DNA of 64,000 nucleotides from Saccharopolyspora gloriosae (GCF_014203325.1 NZ_JACHIV010000001.1:4899501-4963500), one strand, 5' to 3'. Shown: positions 10,204-20,003, numbered from the stretch's first letter. Notes: generated from the letters alone by a model not told the origin. Made by a program: numbers and translations.

Positions 10204-10239
10204 ACTACGCAGACCACTCCGAATCACCTCGACGACTCA

Positions 10240-11316
10240 TCACACGTCGACGAGGCTGAGCCAGTCTGCGTAGAAGAGTCCGACGCCGAACAGGCAGCTG
10301 ATGCCCGCCAGCACCCAGAATCTGATGATCACCGTGGTTTCCGCCCACCCGGCGAGCTCGAAGTGGTGGTGGAACGGCGCCATCCGGAACAGCCTGCGCC
10401 GGGTGCTGCGGAACACGACGATCTGCAGCACGACCGACAGCGCCTCGACGACGAACAGCCCACCGATGATGATCATGAGCAGTTCGGTGCGGGTCACCAT
10501 GCTCAGCCCGGCGACGAGGCCGCCCAGCGCCAGCGACCCGGTGTCGCCCATGAAGATCTTCGCGGGTGCCGCGTTCCACCACAGGAATCCGATGCACGCG
10601 GCCATCGCCGCGGCGGCTACCACCGCGATGTCCAGCGGGTCCCGCACCGTGTAGCAGGCCGGGCCGGTGCCGCTGCCGCCCGTGCAGTCGTAGCGCAGCT
10701 GCCAGAACGAGATGAGCACGTAGGTGGCCAGCACCATCGCGGCGGTGCCGCCGGCGAGCCCGTCCATTCCGTCGGTGAAGTTGACGGCGTTGGACCAGCC
10801 GCTGATCGCCACGTACGCGAAGATCACGAACCCGATCGTGCCGAAGGACACGACGGTGATGTCGCGGATGAACGACAGGTGCTCGGAGGCGGGCGTGATC
10901 CCGTTGTTGTCCGGGAACCGCATCGCCAGGATCGCGAACAGCACCGCCGCGACCAGCTGGCCGACGAGCTTCGCGGTCTTGTTCAGGCCGAGGTTGCGCT
11001 GCTTGCGGATCTTGATGAAGTCGTCGAGGAACCCGACGATGCCCAGCGCGGTGGTCAGCCCGAGCACCAGCAGGCCGGAGACGGAGGGGCCCTCTTCGGC
11101 GACGGTGAGGTGGGTGACCAGGTACCCGACCCACATGGCGACGAGGATCGCCATGCCGCCCATCGTGGGCGTGCCGCGCTTGGCGGCGTGGGACTTCTGC
11201 ACTTCTTCGCGGATCTCCTGGCCGAAGCCCTGCTTGGAGAAGATCCGGATCAAGTACGGGGTGAACAGGATGGAGACGACCAGCGCCACCGCTGCGGCGA
11301 CGAGGATGCTCTTCAC
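10240..11316 (-). CDS. mraY: Phospho-MurNAc-pentapeptide transferase MraY
   Basis: A polytopic enzyme of 358 residues that transfers phospho-MurNAc-pentapeptide to undecaprenyl phosphate, forming lipid I. Motifs visible are the cytoplasmic loop [14 protein letters not shown], the catalytic aspartates in GFLDDFIK and [12 protein letters not shown], and the [10 protein letters not shown] loop near the C-terminus. About ten membrane spans. Coupled to murF by a 4-nt overlap; followed by a repeat element before murD. Confidence 0.96.
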   Translation of the reverse strand: MKSILVAAAVALVVSILFTPYLIRIFSKQGFGQEIREEVQKSHAAKRGTPTMGGMAILVAMWVGYLVTHLTVAEEGPSVSGLLVLGLTTALGIVGFLDDFIKIRKQRNLGLNKTAKLVGQLVAAVLFAILAMRFPDNNGITPASEHLSFIRDITVVSFGTIGFVIFAYVAISGWSNAVNFTDGMDGLAGGTAAMVLATYVLISFWQLRYDCTGGSGTGPACYTVRDPLDIAVVAAAAMAACIGFLWWNAAPAKIFMGDTGSLALGGLVAGLSMVTRTELLMIIIGGLFVVEALSVVLQIVVFRSTRRRLFRMAPFHHHFELAGWAETTVIIRFWVLAGISCLFGVGLFYADWLSLVDV

Positions 11317-12827
11317 GGGTGACCCCCGGCTTGTTCGGTGGCGGTGTTCTCGGTGACCTGCTCGGTCAGCTGTTCCGCGACGCGCCAGAGCGCGGCGACT
11401 TTGGACGCCTTGGCGAGCACGACGTCACCGGGACGCAGCTCGGCGCGCAGCAGCGCGACGGCGGCATCGACATCCGGCACCTGGACCGACTCCTCTCCCC
11501 ACGACCCTTCCAGCGACGCACCTTGGTGCATCGCGCGCGCCTGCTCACCGACCACCACGAGGCGGTCGATGTTGAGCCGGACGGCGAGCCGCCCGATCTC
11601 GTCGTGCGCGGCGACCTCGGCGTCGCCGAGTTCGCCCATGACTCCGAGCACCGCCCAGGCGCGGCCCGGTTTGCCCCTGGTCATCGAGGCGAGCGTTTTC
11701 AGCGCCGCGCGCACCGATTCCGGGTTGGCGTTGTAGGCGTCGTTGATGACGGTGACGCCGCCGGAGGTCTCGGTGACCTCCATGCGCCGGGCCGAGACCC
11801 GCCGCACGCCGCCGAGCCGGTCGGCGGCTTCCTCGACGCTCGCGCCGAGTTCCATCGCGATGGCGGCGGCGGTGAGCGCGTTGCCGATGTGGTGCTCGCC
11901 GTGCAGCGGCAGCCGCACCCGCGCGGAACCGGCGGGGGTGGCCAGCGTGAACGAGGCCCGCGCCTGCTCGTCGAGGTCGATGTCCTCGGCGCGCACGTCG
12001 GCGGCGGGGCTCTGCCCGACGAGCACGACGCGCGCGGCGGTCCGCTCGGCCATGGCGGCGACCAGCGGATCGTCGGCGTTGAGCACCGCGACTCCGCCGT
12101 CGGCCGCGGCGGGCAGCGCTTCGACGAGCTCGCCCTTGGCCTGCGCGACCGCTTCCTGCGAGCCGAACTCGCCGAGGTGGGCGCTGCCGACGTTGAGCAC
12201 GGCGCCGATGCGCGGCGGCGCGACCTCGCACAGCGCCGCGATGTGGCCGACTCCGCGCGCCGAGAGCTCCAGCACGAGGTGCCGGGTGGTGTCGTCGGCG
12301 CGCAGCGCGGTCCACGGGTGGCCGAGTTCGTTGTTGAACGAGCCGGGCGGCGCCACCGTCTCGCCGGCGGGGGCGAGCACCTGCGCGATGAGGTCCTTGG
12401 TCGAGGTCTTGCCGGACGAGCCGGTCACTCCGACGACGGTGAGGTCGGGCAGTCGGTCCACCACGGCGCGGGCGAGGCGCGCGAGTCCGGCGAGCACGGC
12501 GGCACCGCTGCCGTCGGTGTCCCCGGCGAGCGCCATCACGCGGTTCGGGTGGTGTTCGGGCAGCTCCGGAACGATCACCGTCGGGATCGGTTCGTCCGCT
12601 GTGGACACTTCACGCGCGGCGAGCACGCCGGCGGCTCCGTCTGCGACGGCGCGGGCGGCGAAGTCGTGCCCGTCGACGCGTTCGCCCGGGACGGCCACGA
12701 ACAGCCCGCCGGGGCGGACCTGCCGGGAGTCGAACTCCACGGAACCGGTGACGATCTCGGTCCCGTCCGCGTGGTGGAGCCTGCCGCCGACCGCTTCCGC
12801 GATGTCAGCCAGGCTGAGCCGGATCAC
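11313..12827 (-). CDS. murF: UDP-MurNAc-tripeptide--D-Ala-D-Ala ligase MurF
   Basis: A 504-residue Mur ligase that adds D-Ala-D-Ala to the tripeptide precursor. It shows the N-terminal substrate domain ([11 protein letters not shown]), the ATP loop [25 protein letters not shown] and the C-terminal [16 protein letters not shown] motif that distinguishes MurF. The start is a GTG with an AGGAGG upstream, overlapping the murE stop by 4 nt; its end overlaps the mraY start. Confidence 0.95.
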   Translation of the reverse strand: MIRLSLADIAEAVGGRLHHADGTEIVTGSVEFDSRQVRPGGLFVAVPGERVDGHDFAARAVADGAAGVLAAREVSTADEPIPTVIVPELPEHHPNRVMALAGDTDGSGAAVLAGLARLARAVVDRLPDLTVVGVTGSSGKTSTKDLIAQVLAPAGETVAPPGSFNNELGHPWTALRADDTTRHLVLELSARGVGHIAALCEVAPPRIGAVLNVGSAHLGEFGSQEAVAQAKGELVEALPAAADGGVAVLNADDPLVAAMAERTAARVVLVGQSPAADVRAEDIDLDEQARASFTLATPAGSARVRLPLHGEHHIGNALTAAAIAMELGASVEEAADRLGGVRRVSARRMEVTETSGGVTVINDAYNANPESVRAALKTLASMTRGKPGRAWAVLGVMGELGDAEVAAHDEIGRLAVRLNIDRLVVVGEQARAMHQGASLEGSWGEESVQVPDVDAAVALLRAELRPGDVVLAKASKVAALWRVAEQLTEQVTENTATEQAGGHP

Positions 12828-14533
12828 CTTGCCTCCTCGTTGCTGCCCCGGCCACCGGCCGGGTAGGTCGGCTCCCCCGAGCTCTGCGTTCCCCCGCTGC
12901 CTTCGCCGAGCCGGGCGCTGCCGGTGTCGAGCCTGCGCCGCAGCGCCGCCGCCACCTCGTCCCGGTCGGAGAAGGGGTGCACCACGCCGGCGACGTCCTG
13001 TCCGGTTTCGTGGCCCTTGCCCGCGATCACGACGACGTCTCCGACGCGGGCCCGGTGCACGGCCTCGGCGATGGCCTCCCTGCGATCGCCGACTTCGAGC
13101 ACCTCACCGCGTTCGCCCTCCGGCACGTCGAGCGCTCCGCCGAGCATGGCGGCGCGGATGTCGGCGGGTTCCTCGCTGCGCGGGTTGTCGTCGGTGACGA
13201 CGAGCAGGTCGGACCGGCGGGCCGCGGCTTCCCCCATCAGGGGCCGCTTCGCGACGTCCCGGTCGCCGCCGCAGCCGAGCACCACGAGCACCCGGCCGCC
13301 GACGTGCGCCCCGGTGACCTGCGCGCGCGCCGCGTCGAGCACGGCGGCGACGGCACCGGGTTTGTGCGAGTAGTCCACCACGGCGGTGAAGTCCTGCCCG
13401 AGCGCGACCCGTTCCATCCGGCCGGGCACGTCCACTTCGGCGAGGCCCTGCTCGATCGCCGCCGCGGGCACGCCCGCCGCGGTGAGCACCCCGGCGGCCA
13501 GCAGTGCGTTGGCGATGTTGAACGGCCCCGGCAGCCGCAGCCGCACGTCCAGCGTCCCGTCCGGCCCGTGCGCGCGGAAGCGCTGCTCCCCGGTGGGGAA
13601 CGCTTCGACGTCGGTCGCGGTCCAGGAGGCGTCGCCGGTGGTGGACACGGTGATCGTGTCGTCGGTGACGAGCCGCTGCCCCCAGCCGCCGTCGACGCAC
13701 ACCACTTCGTGCTCGGAGCGGCCGTCGAACAGCAGCGCCTTCGCCTGGAAGTAGTCGTCGAGGTCGCGGTGGAAGTCCAGGTGGTCCTGGGAGAGGTTGG
13801 TGAACGCGCCGACCGCGAACCGGGTGCCGCCGACGCGGCCCAGCGCGAGCGCGTGGCTGGAGACCTCCATCGGCACGTGCGTCACGCCGTGTTCGACCAT
13901 CACCGCCAGCAGCGCCTGCAGGTCGGGAGCTTCGGGCGTGGTGAACGCGCTGTCGAGGCGTTCGCCCGCGATGCGGGTCTCCACGGTGCCGACGAGGCCG
14001 GTGGTGTGACCGGCGGCGCGCAGCGCGGACTCCAGCAGGTAGCTCGTGGTCGTCTTCCCGGACGTGCCGGTGACGCCGAGGATGGTGAGCCGCTGCGAGG
14101 GGTCGCCGTAGATGCGGGCGGCGGCGGAGCCGAGCACGCCGCGCGGGTCTTCGTGCACCAGCAGCGTGACCTCACCGGCGACCACCCGCGGGTGGTCCAG
14201 CAGGGCGACGCGGTCCACACCGGCCTGGTCGGTGAGCACCGCGGTGGCACCGGCGGTGAGCGCGTCGGCGGCGAAGTCGGCACCGTGCACCCTGGTTCCG
14301 GGCAGCGCGGCGAACAGATCACCGGCCCGGACTTGCTGAGCTCGCAACGTCGCTCCGGTCACCAACCCATCACCAGGGTTGTGACCAGGCACGTTGATGA
14401 CCCGTGCGCCGATAGTCTCGGCGAGTTCGTGGATCTGCACCGGCTCGACCTGAGCGGGTCGAGGCGGGGCTGTCGCGACCGCGGAAGGCACGTCGCGCAA
14501 GGCTACCGGTACCACCTGACGGGTCATGCTCAT
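12824..14533 (-). CDS. murE: UDP-MurNAc-tripeptide synthetase MurE
   Basis: A Mur ligase of about 570 residues that adds the third amino acid (probably meso-diaminopimelate) to UDP-MurNAc-L-Ala-D-Glu. Motifs are VTGTSGKTTTSYLLE, the carbamylated-Lys region FTNLSQDHLDFH, the VVDYSHKPGAV segment and the DDNPRSEEP motif, typical of DAP-adding MurE. The start is ambiguous: a GTG at 14539 and ATGs at 14533 and 14527 are in frame behind AGAGGTG; I chose the ATG at 14533. It is the first gene of the distal dcw block and must have a promoter in the upstream gap, because the proximal dcw genes are 5.5 kb away across an inserted islet. Confidence 0.93.
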   Translation of the reverse strand: MSMTRQVVPVALRDVPSAVATAPPRPAQVEPVQIHELAETIGARVINVPGHNPGDGLVTGATLRAQQVRAGDLFAALPGTRVHGADFAADALTAGATAVLTDQAGVDRVALLDHPRVVAGEVTLLVHEDPRGVLGSAAARIYGDPSQRLTILGVTGTSGKTTTSYLLESALRAAGHTTGLVGTVETRIAGERLDSAFTTPEAPDLQALLAVMVEHGVTHVPMEVSSHALALGRVGGTRFAVGAFTNLSQDHLDFHRDLDDYFQAKALLFDGRSEHEVVCVDGGWGQRLVTDDTITVSTTGDASWTATDVEAFPTGEQRFRAHGPDGTLDVRLRLPGPFNIANALLAAGVLTAAGVPAAAIEQGLAEVDVPGRMERVALGQDFTAVVDYSHKPGAVAAVLDAARAQVTGAHVGGRVLVVLGCGGDRDVAKRPLMGEAAARRSDLLVVTDDNPRSEEPADIRAAMLGGALDVPEGERGEVLEVGDRREAIAEAVHRARVGDVVVIAGKGHETGQDVAGVVHPFSDRDEVAAALRRRLDTGSARLGEGSGGTQSSGEPTYPAGGRGSNEEAR

Positions 14534-14539
14534 GGTCAC

Positions 14540-15454
14540 CTCTGCGCACAGCGCGTTCTCGGACTGGGCCGTTCGGAGCAGCCCGCGGGACGGGCCGACG
14601 TCCAGTAGAACGCCTCCGGCGCGTCCCCGTCGGCGGGCCTCGCCACCGGCGCGGCGGCCGGTGCCGCGCGACGCGCGGAATGGTCGTCGCGGTACCGCGG
14701 AGAATGCGCGCGGGAATGCGCGGCGAACGCACTCCGCAATTCACCCGATGGAACTCCGAGAGCGGGGCACTCGTTCCTCCCACCGGCGGAATCCGTTTCT
14801 CGAAACCAGTTTCGAATTCGACGCCGGGCGGGTGATCCGGAAACCGCCGATTCCCCGATCCGGCTCCGCGGCGAACCACGTCGAACCCCGTCAGGATCCC
14901 TGACCTGGCCTGCGCGGACGCAGCGCCGCCACCGGCACCGGAGCGGTGCGCCCGCGAGCGAAGGGAAATGCCGGCCATGACCTCGGTCACCCGCACCCCG
15001 AAACCCCTACTTGTGGGCGGGGCCGTTCGCGGGTGACGACTGGTCCGTCTCGTGCAACTTCCGGCGGATCGTGGTGCGAACCGCCGATCGTCGTTTAGCG
15101 TTCATCTCGCCAGGTCGGTGATTCCGCGGATTTCGGGAGGATCGGTGGAAGAACGACTCGGGCGGGGGCGGCTCCGGCCGCGAGCACCGCCGGAGCGGCG
15201 ACGCAGCGGGTGCCGTCGCCATCGGAATTCGACGATCACCTCGGGTCCAGCGGCCCGCGCATCCCGTCCTGAGCTCCGGGCGTGCACGGGCCGTGGCGCG
15301 AGCGGCCCGTGCACGTCGCGGCGCACCGATCCGGCCGGATCGCATCGCGCCGCGACGGTCGCACGTCCTCGATGAGCCCCGGAAAAGCTCCACTACCGGC
15401 GGTCGGTCTTTGATATACCGGGTGTGATCACTGCTCGCCGAGCCGGGGGATCGC
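14540..15454. other. Non-coding gap between divergent murE and EACC1 genes
   Basis: A 915-bp stretch with no convincing gene. The open frames here on both strands are Arg/Ser/Pro-rich, lack ribosome sites and show no recognisable domain. It should hold the murE promoter (minus strand) and the EACC1 promoter (plus strand). Just before the EACC1 start an AT-rich GATATA in TTTGATATACC at about 15409-15419 could be a -10 box, which is weak evidence. A strong hairpin at 15282-15314 is listed separately. Confidence 0.6.
15282..15314. terminator. 12-bp GC-rich hairpin in the murE-EACC1 gap
   Basis: GTGCACGGGCCG at 15282-15293 pairs perfectly with 15303-15314 across a 9-nt loop. No T-tract follows on either strand. 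It could be a terminator-like structure shielding the islet, or a protein-binding inverted repeat. The function is unproven. Confidence 0.4.
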
Positions 15455-15820
15455 ATGCCTGAGATTCGCGTAGCGCTGGAAGCACCGGACATGGCTCCGG
15501 AGAGACTCGATCACGCCACCCACTTGATGCAGTTCAACTTGAAGAAGGTCGGCGGCCTGGCCGTGCACCGGGTGCGGGAGGCACCGCCGCCGGACAGCCT
15601 CGGCACCGGGGCGCTGATCGCGGAACTGCTGGTCGTCGGCTCGGTGGGCGTGGGCACGGCGAGCACCCTGTCCTCCGTGCTCACCAGCTGGCTCGAATTC
15701 CACAGCCACCGGGCGATCACCTTGCGGGCCGGGGACGTGCACCTGCGCGCGGACGCCGACACCGACGGCGAGGAGATCGAATCGGTGCTGCTGCGGATGA
15801 CCGACGCGAGCGGCGCGTGA
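15455..15820 (+). CDS. EACC1-type effector-associated small protein
   Basis: A 121-residue protein beginning MPEIRVALEAPD. It has a strand-rich N-terminus, a central hydrophobic segment (about residues 50-75: ALIAELLVVGSVGVGTAST) and a short C-terminal strand region (ITLRAGDVHLRADADTDGEE). Size, layout and strict coupling to a caspase gene match the effector-associated constant component 1 (EACC1) family, which I know from comparative-genomic work on actinobacterial NTP-dependent conflict systems. A purine-rich GGGGGA precedes the ATG. Its stop overlaps the caspase GTG by 4 nt. The molecular role of EACC1 is unknown; the hydrophobic segment could mediate membrane contact or oligomerisation. 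Confidence 0.7.
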   Translation: MPEIRVALEAPDMAPERLDHATHLMQFNLKKVGGLAVHRVREAPPPDSLGTGALIAELLVVGSVGVGTASTLSSVLTSWLEFHSHRAITLRAGDVHLRADADTDGEEIESVLLRMTDASGA

Positions 15821-18800
15821 GCCGTGACGGCGCGAGGTACGCGCTGCTGGTCGCCACCTCGGAGTACTTCGACCCGCGGCTGCGCGGGCTGCACGCCTCG
15901 GAGGAGACCCAGGAGCTCAAGCAGCTGCTCGCCGACCACGACATCGGCCGGTTCGACGTGGTGCACGCCCTCATCAACGAGACGAAGGCGGCGATCGAGC
16001 GGGCCATCGAGGAGCTGTTCGCCAAGTGCGAGCCGGGCGACGTGGTGCTGCTCTACATCGCGGGCCACGGCATCAAGAACGACGACAACCAGCTGTTCTT
16101 CGCCGCGGGCAACACCGACTTGAACCTGCCCTACTCCACGGCGGTGCCCGCGCAGATCGTGCACCGCATGATCACCGAGTGCCAGGCCGGGTCGAAGGCG
16201 GTCGTGCTGGACTGCTGCTACAGCGGCGTGTTCAACGACGGTGCTGTTCCCCGCTCCGGCGACGCGGTGAACCTGGAGGAGCAGCTCGGCGGCGGGCTGT
16301 TCACCATGACCGCCAGCAACGAGATCGAGTACGCCTACGAGACCCCGCGGCCTCGGGAGGACCGGCCGCAGCCCGGGTCCACCTTCACCTCGGCGATCAT
16401 CGAGGCGATGCGCACCGGTGCGCCCGACACCGACCACGACGGCAAGATGACCTTCAACGAGCTCTACAAGTTCGTGCACAAGCGGGTGACGGAGGAAGGC
16501 AGGCAGACCCCCACTCGCGGCGGGAACCAGCACGGCGACATGATCTTCTCGTGGGTCCGCGGCGCCCGCTACACCGTGGACCTGCGCCCGGTGCGGATCG
16601 GCGAGCTGCTCGCCGATCACCCCAAGGACGGCGACGCGACCTCGCCGGTGCCCATCGGCCGCACCCGGGCGTCGGACCGGCAGTCCGTGGAGCACGTCGA
16701 GCTGGACCTGTTCCGGCACAACACGCACGTGGCGGTGGTGGGCCGGATCCACTCCGGGAAATCGACGCTGCTGGAGACCTTGATCTACAGCCTCACCGCG
16801 ATCAGCGGCGCCGACCAGGTGCAGTTCAAGTGCCTCGACGGCGACGGCAGGCTCGCCGGGCTGGCGCAGGTCTACTCGGCGGGGCACACCGCGGAAGCGG
16901 TGATCGAACTGCTCGGCGAGGTCAAAGAGCTGATCGCCCGGCGCCGCGAGCTGTTCGCGGCCGGCATCTCCACCATCGCGCGCTACCGCAGGCTCCGCCG
17001 GGAACGTCCCGACCTGTTGGAGGGGTCCGATCACGCCGAGACGTTCCTGATCATCGACGGGTGGGCGTGGTTCGCCGGCCACGTCCCGGACCTGGCCGAC
17101 GCGGTCATCGAGATCGCCAGCGCGGGGCTGACCTTCGGCGTGCACGTCATCGTCACCGCACGCGGCTGGTCGGAGCTGCCCGACGAACTGGTGGACCTGA
17201 TCTCCGGCCGGATCGAGCTGTCCTTGCCGGACCCGGCCGAGTCCAAGCTGGACCCGGAGCTCGCGAAGCTGCTGCCCACCGAGGGGTGGGCGCAGCACGA
17301 GGGACGCGCGTTCCAGATCGCCCAGCCGCACTTCGACGAGTCCCCCGACGACATCGCGGGGCTGGTGGCCGCGCTGTCCGGCACCGCCGAGCCGGAGGCC
17401 GCACCGCCGCCCGCGCCCTCGTCCAGCGGCGCGCTCGGTCTCTTCCCGCTGCTGGGCCGCCCCGACGTGACCGCGTTCGACCCGAGCGAGACCTGGCGCC
17501 CCCGGCTGATCGAGCAGCGCTACCAGGCCGTCATCGGCGCCTGGGACGACACCCCGATCACTCTCGACCTCAAGGACGCCGCCAAGGGCGGCATGGGGCC
17601 GCACGGGCTCTGCGTCGGCGACGCCGGATCCGGCAAGTCGGAGTTCCTGCGGACCTTGGTGCTGTCGCTGATGGCCACGCACTCCCCCGAAGAGGTCAAC
17701 TTCGTGCTCGTCGACTGGGCGGGTGACGGGACCTTCGCGGACTTCCGGGACGCCCCGCACGTCTCGGGGATCATCCCCACCCTGCGCGAGGATCCGCGGC
17801 TGGTCGCTCGCATGGGGGAAGCCCTGTCCGGTGAGATCCAGCGCCGCCAGGCGCTGCTCGGCAAGGTGCGGGCGCGCAACGTCTGGGAGTACCGGACCGA
17901 ACGCGTCGAGCAGGACCTGCCCGCGCTGCCGATGCTGCTGGTGGTGATCGACGAGTTCACCGAGCTGCTCCACGAACAGCCCGAGCTGGCCGACCTGTTC
18001 GCGATGATCGGCCGGATGGGCCGTTCGCTGCAGGTGCAGCTGCTGCTGTCCGGGCGCCGCGTCGAGGAGTCCGCGCTGCGCGGCCTGGACGGGCACCTGA
18101 CGTACCGGATCGCGCTGCGGACGCTCAACGCCGCCGATTCCCGCGCCGCGATCGGCGAGGGCGACGCCGCGGAGCTCCCCGACACCGGTGGTCACGGCTA
18201 CCTCCGGCACGCGGCCGGGGTGCACCGGTTCCGCGCCGCCTACGTCTCCGGTCCCGCGCACGGCGATCAGCGCACCGGGGCGGAGTCGCGCAGCGAGCTG
18301 CGGCTCGCGGTGCGCCGGATGCGCGGCACCGGCCCGACCGCGAAACCGATCTGGCTGCCCCCGCTGCGGGAACCCCCGACGCTGGAGAAGCTGCTGCCAC
18401 CGCTCGCCGAACGGCGTCGCGGACCGCGGCTGCGCACGCCGGTCGGCGTCGTCGACATGCCGTACGAGCACAAGCAGGAGACGGTGCGGGTCGACCTGTC
18501 CGGGGGTTCCGGGCACGTGGCCGTCGTCGGGTCGCCCGGTTCCGGGAAGTCGGCCGCGGTGCGCACCTTGCTGCTGTCGCTGGCCCAGACCCACACCCCG
18601 GAGGAGGTGCAGTTCTACTGCATCGACCTGGGCGGCGGCCGCCTGCGCGCGGTGCGCGACCTGCCGCACGTCGGCGCCGTCTCCGGGCGCGACGCCCCGG
18701 ACGTGCTGCGCCGCACCATCGCCGAGCTGCGTGTCCTGCTGGCCTGGCGGGAGGCCCGCTTCATCGACCGCGGCATCGACTCGATGGAGACCTACCGCGA

Positions 18801-19989
18801 TCAGCGCCGCCGCGGCGAAGGGCTCGACGATGATTCTTACGGGGACGTCTTCCTGATCATCGACGGCTGGGCTGCGCTGCAGGACGAGTTCGACGGCGCG
18901 GACCGGGACGTGGTCAACCTCGCTTCCCAGGGCCTCGGTTTCGGGCTGCACGTGGTCGTCACCGCGGACCGGTGGTCGGAGTTCCGGCCCGCGCTCAAGG
19001 ATCTGCTCGGCACCCGGCTGGAACTGCGCTTGGCGGAACCGGCCGAGTCCGAGATCGACCACGACGCCGCCGAGCGGGTGCCCGACGACGAACCGGGGCG
19101 CGGCCTGCACCCGCCGAAGCTGCACATGCTCACCGCGCGCGCCGAGGGCGCCGAGGGCGAGGCCGGGGTCGCGGAGATGGTCGACAAGCTCCGCGACGGC
19201 TGGCCCGGCGCCCGCGCGCCCAGGGTCCGCCTGCTCCCGCTGCACTTGCCCTACGAGCAGCTGCCCGTCCCGGAGCGGCAGTCCCGGCCGGGTCTCGTGC
19301 CGATCGGCGTGAACGAGGACGGCATGGAGCCGATCCACCTGGATTTCCGGGCGGAACCGCACTTCTACGCCTTCGGCGAGGCGGCGGCGGGCAAGACCTC
19401 GTTGCTGCGCACCGTGATCCGCGGCATCACGACCCGCTACACCCCGAAGCAGGCCATGATCGTGCTGATCGACGTGCGGCGCGGTCTGCTCGGCTTCCCG
19501 AAGAGCCCGTACCTGGTGGAGCACGCGGTCAGCACCGACCAGCTGCGGGCCGCGGTCCGGGACTTGGCGGCGACGGTGCGCGACCGGCTGCCCGGTCCGG
19601 GCGTCGTGCGCGAGCGGTCGCGCACGCACCCGTGGTGGACGGGACCGGAGCTGTTCGTCGTGGTCGACGACTACGAACTCGTCTCCGCTCCGGGCGACAA
19701 CGCGCTGGCGCCGCTGTCCGAGTTCGTGGCGCAGGCCTCCGCGGTGGGCCTGCACCTGGTGCTGGCCCGCGATTCGGCCCGCGCGAACCGCGCGCTGCAC
19801 GACCCGATCATCGGCAGGATGCGCGAGATCTCCACTCCGGGCCTGCTCATGAGCGCCGACGCCGCCGAGGGCAGGCTCATCGGCAACGTCACCGCGAGCA
19901 CGCTTCCGCCCGGCCGCGGCACCCTGGTCAGCCGTTCCCTCCGCAGCGGACCTCAGCAGATCCAGATCGCCCACATCCGGCCGGAATGA
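15817..19989 (+). CDS. Caspase fused to four FtsK/EccC-like ATPase modules
   Basis: A 1390-residue protein. Residues 1 to about 245 form a C14 caspase-like peptidase with the catalytic pair visible as His84 in YIAGHG and Cys134 in LDCCYSG. An EF-hand-like loop lies at Asp204-Glu215. Four P-loop modules follow, with Walker A lysines at 315 (GRIHSGKST), 607 (GDAGSGKSE), 911 (GSPGSGKSA) and 1193 (GEAAAGKTS). Walker B is IIDGW at 414, VIDEF with Asp712-Glu713, IIDGW at 1016 and VVDDY at 1284-1285, so only module 2 has the canonical Asp-Glu. Modules 2-4 resemble the D1-D2-D3 order of the type VII motor EccC; module 1 looks like a duplicate of module 3. No membrane span or signal peptide is visible, unlike EccC. 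Probably a cytosolic protease effector gated by an ATPase; its target is unknown. Confidence 0.85.
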   Translation: MSRDGARYALLVATSEYFDPRLRGLHASEETQELKQLLADHDIGRFDVVHALINETKAAIERAIEELFAKCEPGDVVLLYIAGHGIKNDDNQLFFAAGNTDLNLPYSTAVPAQIVHRMITECQAGSKAVVLDCCYSGVFNDGAVPRSGDAVNLEEQLGGGLFTMTASNEIEYAYETPRPREDRPQPGSTFTSAIIEAMRTGAPDTDHDGKMTFNELYKFVHKRVTEEGRQTPTRGGNQHGDMIFSWVRGARYTVDLRPVRIGELLADHPKDGDATSPVPIGRTRASDRQSVEHVELDLFRHNTHVAVVGRIHSGKSTLLETLIYSLTAISGADQVQFKCLDGDGRLAGLAQVYSAGHTAEAVIELLGEVKELIARRRELFAAGISTIARYRRLRRERPDLLEGSDHAETFLIIDGWAWFAGHVPDLADAVIEIASAGLTFGVHVIVTARGWSELPDELVDLISGRIELSLPDPAESKLDPELAKLLPTEGWAQHEGRAFQIAQPHFDESPDDIAGLVAALSGTAEPEAAPPPAPSSSGALGLFPLLGRPDVTAFDPSETWRPRLIEQRYQAVIGAWDDTPITLDLKDAAKGGMGPHGLCVGDAGSGKSEFLRTLVLSLMATHSPEEVNFVLVDWAGDGTFADFRDAPHVSGIIPTLREDPRLVARMGEALSGEIQRRQALLGKVRARNVWEYRTERVEQDLPALPMLLVVIDEFTELLHEQPELADLFAMIGRMGRSLQVQLLLSGRRVEESALRGLDGHLTYRIALRTLNAADSRAAIGEGDAAELPDTGGHGYLRHAAGVHRFRAAYVSGPAHGDQRTGAESRSELRLAVRRMRGTGPTAKPIWLPPLREPPTLEKLLPPLAERRRGPRLRTPVGVVDMPYEHKQETVRVDLSGGSGHVAVVGSPGSGKSAAVRTLLLSLAQTHTPEEVQFYCIDLGGGRLRAVRDLPHVGAVSGRDAPDVLRRTIAELRVLLAWREARFIDRGIDSMETYRDQRRRGEGLDDDSYGDVFLIIDGWAALQDEFDGADRDVVNLASQGLGFGLHVVVTADRWSEFRPALKDLLGTRLELRLAEPAESEIDHDAAERVPDDEPGRGLHPPKLHMLTARAEGAEGEAGVAEMVDKLRDGWPGARAPRVRLLPLHLPYEQLPVPERQSRPGLVPIGVNEDGMEPIHLDFRAEPHFYAFGEAAAGKTSLLRTVIRGITTRYTPKQAMIVLIDVRRGLLGFPKSPYLVEHAVSTDQLRAAVRDLAATVRDRLPGPGVVRERSRTHPWWTGPELFVVVDDYELVSAPGDNALAPLSEFVAQASAVGLHLVLARDSARANRALHDPIIGRMREISTPGLLMSADAAEGRLIGNVTASTLPPGRGTLVSRSLRSGPQQIQIAHIRPE

Positions 19990-20003
19990 CTCCGCCCCGG
20001 ATG

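Noticed and set aside
10035-10227. Short open frames inside the hairpin elements (also at 29768-30205, 33434-33622, 46500-46766 and 59683-59958) that translate to similar peptides with a FFPSGSATREK-like core
   Set aside because: The similarity follows from the repeated DNA. The frames lack ribosome sites, differ in extent, and the sequence varies so as to preserve base pairing rather than protein.
14370-14996. Possible genes in the murE-EACC1 gap on either strand
   Set aside because: Amino-acid composition is Arg/Ser/Pro-rich, there are no ribosome sites and no recognisable motifs; treated as non-coding.
15511-19974. 1487-codon open frame antisense to the caspase-ATPase gene
   Set aside because: It is a frame shadow of a high-GC gene. 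The sense frame has clear motifs and a coupled start; the antisense product has no recognisable domain.
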